Part shown: piece after piece, positions 1 to 6,510 of the stretch
How positions within the stretch are numbered: position 1 is the stretch's first letter
How the letters are laid out: every line of letters begins with the position of its first letter
Assembly (NCBI GenBank): GCA_005788935.1
Contig: SYAK01000289.1
Span: 1-8,100, forward strand
DNA length: 8,100 nucleotides
From: Pseudomonadota bacterium
GTDB taxonomy: Bacteria > Myxococcota > UBA9042 > PHBI01
Reading direction: 5' to 3'
Made by a program: the position numbers and the translations under genes
Notes under the pieces: generated by a model
The model's input: only the letters and a program-made list of their open reading frames with translations
Databases searched by the model: none
What the model was told of the DNA's origin: nothing

Positions 1-185
1 AGATGAACCCCGGGCAGCTGTGGGAGACGACGCTCGACCCGAACGCGCGGACGCTCTTGCAGGTGACCATCAAGGACGCCGACCAGGCGGGCGAGATGTT
101 CAGCGTGCTGATGGGCGCCGAGGTCGCGCCGCGCCGCGAGTTCATCTGGACGAACGCGCTGCAGGTCCGGAACCTCGACGTCTGA
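1..185 (+). CDS. gyrB: DNA gyrase subunit B, C-terminal end (5' end outside window)
   Basis: These are the last 60 or so codons of GyrB, the ATPase subunit of the A2B2 gyrase that introduces negative supercoils into DNA in the cytoplasm. The visible peptide has the family's closing block: [10 protein letters not shown], then [24 protein letters not shown] and the terminal [10 protein letters not shown], ending at TGA 183-185. This is the end of the TOPRIM/C-terminal region that contacts GyrA. The first two bases (AG) fit the end of a Glu codon, giving the usual GEMNP context, so the methionine at position 3 is internal and not a start. ParE shares some of this block, but the PRREFI...NA.xVxNLD ending is typical of GyrB. 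No gyrA follows. The next gene starts about 50 bp downstream on the same strand, and no terminator is visible between them. Confidence 0.95.
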   Translation, partial: MNPGQLWETTLDPNARTLLQVTIKDADQAGEMFSVLMGAEVAPRREFIWTNALQVRNLDV

Positions 186-236
186 GGTGCGGGGCGAGCG
201 GCACATTCGTTGCAACTGCAAGGACCAGGGACCTCG

Positions 237-884
237 TTGGAAAGCGCCGCGAATGCGTTCGTGCAGGCTGTCGAGGCACGCGTGACCGAGCTGCGTGGCA
301 GCGGTTACGCGCTCTCGGGGGTCGAGGTGCATGTCGTGCTCGGATGGCGGGAGGCTGGGCATGCCCTCGCGGACGTGCTCGCGGCCGCCGAGCACGCCGC
401 GGCCGAGGCGAAGCGGCGCGGGAAGGCTGGCTTTGCGCTTGGTGCCGTGACCCGTCGCCTCGCGGCGCTCGTGTCGCGACGCGTCGGGGCGGGTGTCACC
501 GCGACGGCGGAGCTGCCCTCGACGGCCGAGCGAAGCCACTGGCCGCGGCTCATGGGGCTTGTGCGGACCGCGGGGGAGGGCCTCGCGGAAGGGCTGCCCC
601 GCGAGGCACTCCGTCAGGCGTGGCGGCGGCTCGCGCAGGCCGAGGCGGACGGACGGGACCTGTGGGAGGTCGCGGCCGAGACCGACGCCGAGCTGATCGC
701 CGCGCTGACCCCGCTCACGCCGCCAACGGTCATGGCCGAGGCCGAGGCTGGCGTGATGGCGACCGAGACCTGGCGGCAGAGCAGCCCGCGGGCCCGCGCC
801 GAGGCCGAGACGCTTGCGAAGGCTGGCGCTGTGCGGTCATATTTTGGCCTGTCCGAGCTGCTGGAGGCGCTCATCCGCTCATGA
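237..884 (+). CDS. Uncharacterised alpha-helical protein with a possible GGDEF/Cas10-like palm remnant
   Basis: This is a 215-residue cytoplasmic protein of unknown function, rich in Ala, Arg and Glu, with no signal peptide or membrane segment. The TTG at 237 is preferred because AGGGA (227-231) lies 5 nt upstream. An in-frame TTG at 210 would add nine residues but has a poorer ribosome site. Third-position G/C bias in this frame supports real coding. Residues 27-74 contain SGVEVHVVLGW, then a helix ALADVLAAAEHAAAEAKRRGK and FALGAVTRR. This strand-helix-strand pattern resembles the C-terminal half of GGDEF or Cas10/Cmr2 palm domains, where a helix ending in AKxxGK/R precedes the last strand. 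The catalytic GGDEF/GGDD strand is absent. The remaining 140 residues look helical, loosely like a Cas10 C-terminal domain. Family membership is my inference. The gene overlaps the next by ATGA (881-884), which suggests coupled translation, and it may be cotranscribed with gyrB. Confidence 0.6.
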   Translation: MESAANAFVQAVEARVTELRGSGYALSGVEVHVVLGWREAGHALADVLAAAEHAAAEAKRRGKAGFALGAVTRRLAALVSRRVGAGVTATAELPSTAERSHWPRLMGLVRTAGEGLAEGLPREALRQAWRRLAQAEADGRDLWEVAAETDAELIAALTPLTPPTVMAEAEAGVMATETWRQSSPRARAEAETLAKAGAVRSYFGLSELLEALIRS

Positions 885-1846
885 AGACCCCTTGCCCCGC
901 CTGTCAGGGCCTCGGCCACCTCATCGGCCGCGACGGCGAGCTCGCACAGGCGAGCGTCTGCGCCTGCCAGGACACGTGCGCGATGTGTCGCGGGACGCGT
1001 TTCCGCATCGTCCGGGACGGCCCGTGGGAGGTCGCGGTCCCATGCGATTGCGCCCGCATCTTCGAGCGCGTGCGGGCCTTCAACGCGGCTGGCATCCCGG
1101 CGGCCTACGCGCAGAAGACGCTGTCGCTGCGCGGACCTGACGACCCGACCGGCTTCCGCGATCGCAAGCTCGAGTCGCTCGTGCGCGCGAAGCTGCTCGT
1201 GACGCGCTACCAGCAGCTCGCCGTGACGCCGCCACCCGCTCGTCCCGGCCCTGGGCGGCCCGCCACGCGAGACCTTGCCCGCGGGGCCCCAGCGCTGCCA
1301 GGACGCGGTGAGACCGTGCCAGCGCCGCGCCCAGAGACCCCGCGGGGGCTCGTGCTCGTCGGCGGGCCAGGCCTCGGCAAGACCCACCTCGTGTGCGCGC
1401 TGCTAGCGCATCTCACCCTCGAGCGCGGCATCGGATGTCGTTTTGTCGACTACTATCAGCTGCTTGCGCGCATCCGCAGCACGTTTGATGGACGCGGTGG
1501 CGCCGAGAGCGAGGCCTCGATCCTCGCGCCACTCGTCGAGACCCCAGTCCTCGTCCTCGACGACCTCGGCAAGGGGCAGGCGACGCCGTGGGAGTGGACC
1601 ATCGTCGACCAGCTCATCACGCGCCGCTACAACGCGGGGCGGGTCGTCATCGCGACGACGAATTTCCTGCTCGCAGACGACCTCGATCGGCGCGCCCAGC
1701 AGCCCCAGAGCGGGCGGCGCCGGGCCGAGGAGTCCCTCGAGGACCGCATCGGCGACCGGCTTGTGTCGCGTCTTCGCGAGACCTGCGAGTTCTGTCTCCT
1801 CGAGGGCTCGGATTACCGCGCGCTGCTCGGGGCGCGCAGGCCATAA
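881..1846 (+). CDS. DnaC/IstB-type AAA+ ATPase with cysteine-rich N-terminus (putative helicase loader)
   Basis: This 321-residue cytoplasmic ATPase resembles the DnaC/DnaI helicase-loader and IstB group. Residues 5-57 hold eight cysteines as C5xxC8, C27xC29, C33xxC36 and C55xC57, two of them in DnaJ-like CxxCxG contexts, so a zinc-binding domain is likely. After the typical AGIPAAY segment (70-76) there is a Pro/Arg-rich linker (about 115-154). The ATPase core follows: Walker A GGPGLGKT (161-168), Walker B LVLDDLG with D227/D228, sensor I ATTN (258-261), and a DRIGDRLVSRL segment whose R297 fits the arginine finger. DnaC-family proteins typically load a replicative helicase onto DNA; the target here cannot be told from sequence. 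The start ATG overlaps the upstream stop, and GGAGG at 863-867 could serve as its ribosome site. IstB would normally sit beside an IstA transposase, which is absent, so a host or element-derived loader is more likely. The in-frame open stretch upstream of 881 is a shadow of the preceding gene. Confidence 0.85.
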   Translation: MKTPCPACQGLGHLIGRDGELAQASVCACQDTCAMCRGTRFRIVRDGPWEVAVPCDCARIFERVRAFNAAGIPAAYAQKTLSLRGPDDPTGFRDRKLESLVRAKLLVTRYQQLAVTPPPARPGPGRPATRDLARGAPALPGRGETVPAPRPETPRGLVLVGGPGLGKTHLVCALLAHLTLERGIGCRFVDYYQLLARIRSTFDGRGGAESEASILAPLVETPVLVLDDLGKGQATPWEWTIVDQLITRRYNAGRVVIATTNFLLADDLDRRAQQPQSGRRRAEESLEDRIGDRLVSRLRETCEFCLLEGSDYRALLGARRP

Positions 1847-1868
1847 GTTCCTGAATCAGTTCAGGAAC
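1847..1868. terminator. Perfect hairpin at convergent gene ends, possible bidirectional terminator
   Basis: GTTCCTGAA (1847-1855) and TTCAGGAAC (1860-1868) form a perfect 9-bp stem with the 4-nt loop TCAG. The hairpin begins immediately after the TAA of the DnaC-like gene and includes the last three codons and TGA of the opposing membrane-protein gene. Its position between convergent genes 9 bp apart suggests it ends transcripts from both sides. Neither flank has a clear T-run, so classical intrinsic termination is uncertain. Confidence 0.5.
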
Positions 1869-3403
1869 ATCCCCGAGAGGAGCAGGAAGCCGACGATGTT
1901 CGCGGCGACCGTCCCGACCGCGAGGGCGAGCAAGAGCCAGCCTCGTGTCTCGGCGAGACGCGACGCCGACTGATGCGCCATCGGGTCGAGCGCGTCGGTG
2001 CCGAGCGCCTCGCCAGAGATATCGCCCGAGGCCGCCGCCTCAGCCTCCCAGGCCCGCAGCCGCGCACGGTTCGCGAGCGCCTGCGACAGCGCGAGGTCGA
2101 GCCCGGCGAGCAGGATGAGGAGGATGGCCCCCGCGAGGCTGACGAGCGTCATGAACTTTCGGTCCTCCCAGACGCCATCGGCCGCGACGACCGCCGCCTG
2201 CTGCGTGTTGAGGCGCAGCGCCGAGGGGACCTCGCGGTCGGACAGGCGGGCGATGAGCCACGGCCACCGGAGCGCCTCGGGCGGGGCCTCGGGGGTCGTC
2301 AGGGGCAGGAAGCCACCCGCCACGCCCGCGTCCAGCAGGGCCCGCGGATGGGCCGGATCGCCCACCCAGAAGGCCCGCGACAGGATGGTCGTCCCAGGCA
2401 TCATCACGTTGATGCCGCACTGCAGGTCGTAACGCCCAGCGCGGGACAGCGCGGGCAGGGTGAGCCGGGCGAGGCCGTCGCCGCCGATCCCGAGGCGCCA
2501 ACTCGCCAGATGCAGGCGCCCGCGGCGCAGGTCACAGTGGAGATCGCCGCTGTCGCGCGTGGTTCGGACCGCGAGCGGCCGCGGGGTGTCGGGTGGAGCC
2601 ACCGGAGGCAGCCCGTCGACCACCATCTGGCGGCCCACGGCGAAGAGCGGCTCGACGAGCTCGACAGGCGCCTCGCCGAGGTTCGGGTGGGCGACGGTGA
2701 AGCGGAGGTCGAGGTTCGGACGCCTGGGGTTCAATTGAAACGACGTAAAGCCGTCGGCGTCGGTGGCGTCGAGGTTCGCGGGCGCGGTCTGCTCGGCGTG
2801 ACGCACCGTGACGGCAGCGCTCGTGAGCGGGGCTCCGTCGGGGGTGAGGATGCGCAGGAAGAGGCGGTTCGGCAGGTGGCTCACGACGTCGCCATGCTCG
2901 GGCTGGAGCTCGAGGCGGACAGGGCGCTTCGTCGGTCGACGGGGTGGGGCCCGCCGCGGCGGGGTGGCGGACTCCGGGTCGCGCGCGGTGGCTGACAGCG
3001 CGACGATGAGCGGGTTTGGCGTGGCGCGCTCGGCGAGCGACAGCGCGAGCGGCATGGCGAGCGCGGAGACGTCGAGATCGGGCGGCACCTCGACATGGAC
3101 GAGCGTCGGGTCGCCGACCTGCTGGGTGAAGGCGACGGTGCGGCCTCCGAGTGTGACCGCCGTGACGCGTGGCGCGACCGGGACGCCGGCATGGGCCGAG
3201 CGCGACCGGACCCTCAGCCAGAGCGGCCAGCCCGGGGCCACGAGGTCGCCGGCCATGACCTGGTGCGTCAGCGGGTCAGGCCGTCGCTGGAGGCCGATGT
3301 AGGCGGCGCCGAGCGCGAAGAGGGCGACCCCGATGAGCCCGAAGAGCGCGTGGCGCTGCCGCGGGTGGCGCTCGAGGTGGTCGTAGACGCGACGGTTCAG
3401 CAA
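1856..3403 (-). CDS. Membrane protein with three predicted helices and a large periplasmic Ig-like region
   Basis: This is a 515-residue protein I cannot assign to a named family. A basic N-terminus precedes a hydrophobic helix (about 19-38). A roughly 380-residue soluble region follows, then a second helix (about 418-438), an Ala/Arg/Glu-rich loop, and a C-terminal helix (about 488-512). By the positive-inside rule the large region is periplasmic and the 439-487 loop cytoplasmic. Around residues 165-245, a segment with DGAPLTSAAVTVR and DATDADGFTSFQL matches the beta-sandwich style of carboxypeptidase-regulatory or macroglobulin-like domains; this is pattern resemblance only. A Pro/Arg-rich stretch (about 143-162) precedes it. 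The start is TTG at 3403, the first start codon after the upstream gene's stop and only 12 bp from it. No purine-rich ribosome site is visible, so translation may be coupled. The pairing with the LytM-like protein suggests an envelope role, possibly as its partner. Confidence 0.8.
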   Translation of the reverse strand: MLNRRVYDHLERHPRQRHALFGLIGVALFALGAAYIGLQRRPDPLTHQVMAGDLVAPGWPLWLRVRSRSAHAGVPVAPRVTAVTLGGRTVAFTQQVGDPTLVHVEVPPDLDVSALAMPLALSLAERATPNPLIVALSATARDPESATPPRRAPPRRPTKRPVRLELQPEHGDVVSHLPNRLFLRILTPDGAPLTSAAVTVRHAEQTAPANLDATDADGFTSFQLNPRRPNLDLRFTVAHPNLGEAPVELVEPLFAVGRQMVVDGLPPVAPPDTPRPLAVRTTRDSGDLHCDLRRGRLHLASWRLGIGGDGLARLTLPALSRAGRYDLQCGINVMMPGTTILSRAFWVGDPAHPRALLDAGVAGGFLPLTTPEAPPEALRWPWLIARLSDREVPSALRLNTQQAAVVAADGVWEDRKFMTLVSLAGAILLILLAGLDLALSQALANRARLRAWEAEAAASGDISGEALGTDALDPMAHQSASRLAETRGWLLLALAVGTVAANIVGFLLLSGMFLN

Positions 3404-3415
3404 GGCGGCCGCGGC

Positions 3416-4798
3416 TCAGGTGCGCTGGTCGGGCAGCCCGACGACCGGGATCTCGCCGAGACCCTGGAAGAGCCCGTCGATCGTGTGCTCGAAGTGGGTG
3501 CGGTGGTCGGGGGCGACCGCGGCCCCTTCGGCGTAGTTGGTGGTCAACGGGTTGATGAAGCGGCCGTCCTTCTTCAGCGCGAAGACCATCTGCGCGCCAT
3601 CGTCGCCCGAGACCTTCTTGCCGAGCTTGCCGATGACGGTCTTCTGGGTCACGAGCGCGCCGACCGTGATGCCGGGCGACAGGCTGCCGAGGTGGCTGTA
3701 GGACGAGACGAAATCGTTGTCGTGGCGGATGGTCACGAGGAAGCCGCCGTCCTCCTGCTCGCTCGCCGCGATGATGGTGCCCGAGGCGACCGCCTGGACG
3801 GCCGTCTTGGGGGCCGCCGTGTAGGTGACCGCCGAGGCGGTCTTGAGGCTCGTGCGGACGGCCGACTGGCTGTCGGACGCGACGCGGGTGTACTTGAGCG
3901 GCGACTTGATGAAGTCCTTGCGCGCCGCGACGCCGTCGGGCTTGTAGTAGCCTTCGACGCCATCGGGGTCACGGTAATGCGCGATGCGGTGCGTGCCGGC
4001 CTTGCCGCGGAACTCGGCCGCGAGGATGCGCCCGTAGCGGAGGAACTTCCCGTCGATCGAGATCTTTTCGACGATGACCTTGAGCTCGTCGTTGTCGCGA
4101 ACGTCCTGGAAGAAGTCGATGTCCCACGCGAGCAGCTCGATGATGCTCGACGCGAGCTCGGGGCCCTCGCCGCAGCGCGTGAGCGATGCGTAGAGGCTCG
4201 AGCGGATGGCACAGCCGACGTGGGCGATGTCGACGCGCGTCGGGACCTTCTTCTTGCGCGCCTGGTACTCGCCGGCCTCGGTCAGGATGACCTCATAGAT
4301 GTCGAGCGGGGACTGCGTGTACTCGAAGTGGATGACGCGGCCGTCGTCGTCGATGAGGGCCGAGAACGCGTCGCCGACCTGCGCCTTGCGGAAGTCGAAG
4401 ATGTCGCCCATCACGCGGACAAGCGGGCGGGCGCTGTGGCTGTCGATCCCGACGCTGCGAAGTGCCGTGAGGATGTTCTGCCCGCGCTTGATCTGGCCGT
4501 CGACGCGGCGGCCGACCGGGTCGCCGAAGTCATCGCGGCGCGTCGTCGGGTCGACGATGTCACCTGGGGCGCGAGCCGACCCGGCCGGGCTCTCGGCGCC
4601 TGCGGCGGCGAGCGTCACTGGCCCGTCGACGACGGCGGCGCTGGGGGCGGACTCGTCACCCGTGAAGAAGATGAAATAGTTGACGGCCAGCAGACCGACC
4701 ACGAGAGTCGCTGAGGTCCCGCGGCTGCGGTCTCCCGGACGACGCCGCGAGGGGCGCCCTCCCGGGCCTCTGAGTTGGACGATGGGCTCCAGATGCAT
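3416..4798 (-). CDS. MepM/Csd3-like LytM-domain protein lacking the zinc ligands
   Basis: This 460-residue envelope protein has the layout of MepM/Csd3-type M23 endopeptidases, which cut peptidoglycan cross-links. After a basic cytoplasmic tail comes one membrane helix (about 29-46). Next are an OapA/Csd3-like N-terminal domain (about 100-160, RGQNILTALRSVGI), the middle domain (LLAWDIDFFQDV, RYGRILAAEFR, YRDPDGVEGYYKPDG), and a LytM fold (about 325-420). The fold keeps GTIIAA, VTIRHDNDFVSSYSHLG (H369), IGKLG and the FALKKDGRFINPL end. The metal sites are lost: the usual HxH reads Q403-M-V405, and residues 318-330, where HxxxD should be, have neither His nor Asp. It is probably a non-catalytic LytM factor, by analogy with EnvC/NlpD, which activate amidases. 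ATG 4798 is chosen for AGGCGG upstream and the short tail before the helix. A GTG at 4852 would add 18 residues. Confidence 0.85.
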   Translation of the reverse strand: MHLEPIVQLRGPGGRPSRRRPGDRSRGTSATLVVGLLAVNYFIFFTGDESAPSAAVVDGPVTLAAAGAESPAGSARAPGDIVDPTTRRDDFGDPVGRRVDGQIKRGQNILTALRSVGIDSHSARPLVRVMGDIFDFRKAQVGDAFSALIDDDGRVIHFEYTQSPLDIYEVILTEAGEYQARKKKVPTRVDIAHVGCAIRSSLYASLTRCGEGPELASSIIELLAWDIDFFQDVRDNDELKVIVEKISIDGKFLRYGRILAAEFRGKAGTHRIAHYRDPDGVEGYYKPDGVAARKDFIKSPLKYTRVASDSQSAVRTSLKTASAVTYTAAPKTAVQAVASGTIIAASEQEDGGFLVTIRHDNDFVSSYSHLGSLSPGITVGALVTQKTVIGKLGKKVSGDDGAQMVFALKKDGRFINPLTTNYAEGAAVAPDHRTHFEHTIDGLFQGLGEIPVVGLPDQRT

Positions 4799-4838
4799 GC
4801 TTGACCGCCTGTCTGGGGGTGCGGTGCGAGTGGCGCTG

Positions 4839-4854
4839 GCGTGAGGCCTCACGC
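4839..4854. promoter_or_regulatory. Perfect 16-bp palindrome, candidate operator in the leader of the LytM-like gene
   Basis: GCGTGAGGCCTCACGC is an uninterrupted inverted repeat with 8-bp half-sites. It lies 41 bp upstream of the chosen ATG (4798), in the only sizeable gap ahead of the two-gene operon. If the promoter proposed at 4869-4898 is right, it falls just downstream of the transcription start, where a dimeric regulator could block elongation or initiation. It overlaps the alternative GTG start at 4850-4852. The symmetry is seen directly; regulator binding is inferred. Confidence 0.4.
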
Positions 4855-4868
4855 GCCGCAGTCTGACG

Positions 4869-4898
4869 GAACTAGCACGGGCGCGCGCAGGTCGTCAA
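4869..4898 (-). promoter_or_regulatory. Candidate sigma70-type promoter for the LytM-like operon
   Basis: Reading the - strand, TTGACG (4898-4893) matches the -35 consensus at five of six positions. An 18-bp spacer leads to TGCTAGTTC, a weak -10 (TAGTTC, 4874-4869) preceded by an extended-type TG. The predicted start near 4862 leaves a leader of about 60 nt to ATG 4798. The -10 match is poor, so this is only a candidate, supported by its location. Confidence 0.3.
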
Positions 4899-4951
4899 CG
4901 CATGGACGGCGCAGCTTGGCGCGGACCCACCCCACGGGTCGGGACGGTATT

Positions 4952-6355
4952 TCAGCGCGTGTAGGCCCGCATGAAGTAGCGGTCACCGCGCTTGACGCCA
5001 AAGGCGAGCAGTTCGCCCTCGGGGACGGCCTCGACGAGGGACTTGAAGCCGCGCTCTCCGCCGCGGACCTCTGAGCGGTTCACCGACACGATGACGTCAC
5101 CCTCGCGCAAGCCGAGGATCGCCGCTGGCGTCGCGCGCACGACCGCTGTCACGACGACCCCGACACCGGTCGCGAGCTTGGCGCTGCGGGCCTCCGCGGG
5201 TGTCGGCGCGCGCACGGTGAGACCGACCGCGGCGACATCGGTCGCAGCGCCTTCGGCGGCCGTCGACGTGCGCGCCGCGTCATCCTCGGGGAAGCGGTCG
5301 AGCGTGACCCGCAGGGCGAGGTCGCGCCCGCGGCGCGTGACGCCGATCTCGATGGCCCGGCCAGCGCCAGCCGTCGCCGCGAGCCAGGCGACCTCCTCCC
5401 AGTGTCGCAGCGGCGTCCCGTCCCAGCGCGTGATGATGTCGCCCTCGGTGACGCCCGCGCGCGCAGCGGGTCCGCCCGCGACAACGTCCCGGACGAGCGC
5501 GCCACGTCGCAGCTCGTCCCGACCAGCCCGGGCCTCGGGCGGGACCGGACCGAAGCGGAGGCCGAGGAAGCTGCGCTCGACGCGGCCACGCGCGAGCTGA
5601 GGCAGGATGGTCTTGACCATGTCGATCGGTACGGCGAAGCCGATGCCCTGGCCAGCCGCGTTGATGGCGGTGTTGATGCCGACGACCTCGCCGCGGACGT
5701 TGATGAGCGGTCCGCCGGAGTTGCCGGGGTTGATGCTCGCGTCGGTCTGGATGAAGGGCGCCATGTTCGGCTCGCGCCCAGCTGGGACGATGTCGCGGCG
5801 CCCCTTGGCGGACACGATCCCGGCGGTCACGGTGTGGCCGAGGCCGAAGGGGTTGCCGATTGCGATGACCCATTCGCCGATGTCGAGCGCGCGGGCGTCG
5901 CCAAGCGGGGCGACGGGCTGGGGCGCTGGCGGGTCGAACCGCAGGAGCGCCACGTCGAGCTGGGCGAAGGCGCCGATGACGCGGGCCTCATGCTCGGTGT
6001 CGTCCATCAGGCGGATACGGATGTCGCTCGCGTCCCGCACGACATGATGGTTCGTCAGCACGAGACCGTCGGCGCGGATGATGAAGCCCGAGCCCTGCCC
6101 CGAGCCCTCGGGGAGGCCGCGGTGCGGCAGCGTTGGCGCGGGGGGACGCGTCACGAGGACGGCCACGACGGCTGGCGAGAGCGCGCGCGCGAGATCGGCG
6201 AAGGCGCGCGTCGAGACGGGTGCGTCGGGAGCGAGGCCGGGCAGGGCCGAGCCCTCGGTCCAGAGGGGGGCCTCTGCGCGGGCGTGGGCGGCCGAGGTGA
6301 CGAGGCACAGCGCCAAGAGGAGCGAGCGATGGGGTGGCATGTTCGTGCGCATCAT
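4952..6355 (-). CDS. htrA: Periplasmic serine protease, DegP/DegQ (HtrA) family
   Basis: This 467-residue HtrA-family endopeptidase would degrade misfolded envelope proteins in the periplasm. The start is taken at ATG 6355, the first of two adjacent ATGs, with ACAGG eight nt upstream. This gives a clean signal peptide, MPPHRSLLLALCLVTSAAHARA, ending near residue 27. The upstream open frame to 6451 looks non-coding. The trypsin-like domain shows GSGFII, TNHHVV with catalytic H104, AQLDVALLRF with D134, and INPGNSGGPL with S213, so the triad is intact. Two PDZ domains follow, at about 261-355 (LGLRFGP, GGPAARAGVTEGDIITRWDG) and 375-465 (ATPAAILGLREGDVIVSVN). The two-PDZ layout separates it from DegS, which has one PDZ and a membrane anchor. 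The loop between the signal peptide and the catalytic core lacks the long LA insertion of E. coli DegP, so it is closer to DegQ. It is 156 bp from uvrD and 153 bp from the next gene, and is probably its own unit. Confidence 0.93.
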   Translation of the reverse strand: MMRTNMPPHRSLLLALCLVTSAAHARAEAPLWTEGSALPGLAPDAPVSTRAFADLARALSPAVVAVLVTRPPAPTLPHRGLPEGSGQGSGFIIRADGLVLTNHHVVRDASDIRIRLMDDTEHEARVIGAFAQLDVALLRFDPPAPQPVAPLGDARALDIGEWVIAIGNPFGLGHTVTAGIVSAKGRRDIVPAGREPNMAPFIQTDASINPGNSGGPLINVRGEVVGINTAINAAGQGIGFAVPIDMVKTILPQLARGRVERSFLGLRFGPVPPEARAGRDELRRGALVRDVVAGGPAARAGVTEGDIITRWDGTPLRHWEEVAWLAATAGAGRAIEIGVTRRGRDLALRVTLDRFPEDDAARTSTAAEGAATDVAAVGLTVRAPTPAEARSAKLATGVGVVVTAVVRATPAAILGLREGDVIVSVNRSEVRGGERGFKSLVEAVPEGELLAFGVKRGDRYFMRAYTR

Positions 6356-6431
6356 CCTGCAAACCTGTGACAGCCGGGACCTCGGCCGCGACGGCGGCGA
6401 GGTGGGACCGGGACCGTGCGGCACCGCGCGC

Positions 6432-6454
6432 GGCTGGGCAAGGGGGGCCAAGCC
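6432..6454 (-). terminator. Weak hairpin downstream of the PcrA/UvrD gene
   Basis: GGCTGGGC (6432-6439) and GCCAAGCC (6447-6454) pair over eight positions with one mismatch, around a 7-nt G-rich loop. The structure lies about 57 nt after the helicase stop codon. No T-run follows in the direction of transcription, so its role as terminator is uncertain. Apart from this I see nothing distinct in the gap 6356-6510. Confidence 0.25.
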
Positions 6455-6510
6455 ACGACGCGGCGCAGCGGGTCGAACGCACGAGCGTGGTCAGGAGCTT
6501 CCCGACGTGG

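Noticed and set aside
20..880. In-frame upstream extension of the DnaC-like gene (287 codons)
   Set aside because: It runs through gyrB and the small gene in a second frame with Arg/Gly-rich low-quality sequence. The Cys-rich domain starts exactly at ATG 881, which overlaps the previous stop.
614..1387. - strand open frame (257 codons) across the small gene and the DnaC-like gene
   Set aside because: It overlaps the Walker A region of a recognised ATPase on the other strand and spans two genes. No motif is visible in it.
237..1846. Whether this is part of a CRISPR type III locus, given the Cas10-like segment
   Set aside because: No repeat-spacer array, Cas7/Cas5-like gene, HD domain or GGDD motif is present. 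gyrB directly precedes the gene, leaving no room for the rest of a Cas10.
1973..2995. + strand open frame (340 codons) opposite the membrane-protein gene
   Set aside because: Its composition is a mirror of the sense gene (Arg/Gly/Glu-rich, no motifs), while the - strand frame has coherent membrane helices and a start coupled to the upstream gene.
3095..4714. Long + strand open frame (539 codons) opposite the LytM-like gene
   Set aside because: It is antisense to a gene with clear family motifs, its product is an Asp/Arg/Val-rich shadow typical of high-GC DNA, and it also crosses the boundary of the neighbouring gene.
4799..4852. GTG at 4852 as the start of the LytM-like gene
   Set aside because: It lies inside the palindrome, has no ribosome site, and would add 18 residues ahead of an already complete cytoplasmic tail. 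ATG 4798 has AGGCGG upstream.
4924..4940. GACCC/GGGTC hairpin 11 nt after the htrA stop as a terminator
   Set aside because: The stem is only 5 bp, with a 7-nt loop and no T-run, which is not distinguishable from chance at this GC content.
5402..6370. + strand open frame (322 codons) opposite htrA
   Set aside because: The - strand encodes an intact HtrA triad and two PDZ domains. This frame is a high-GC shadow.
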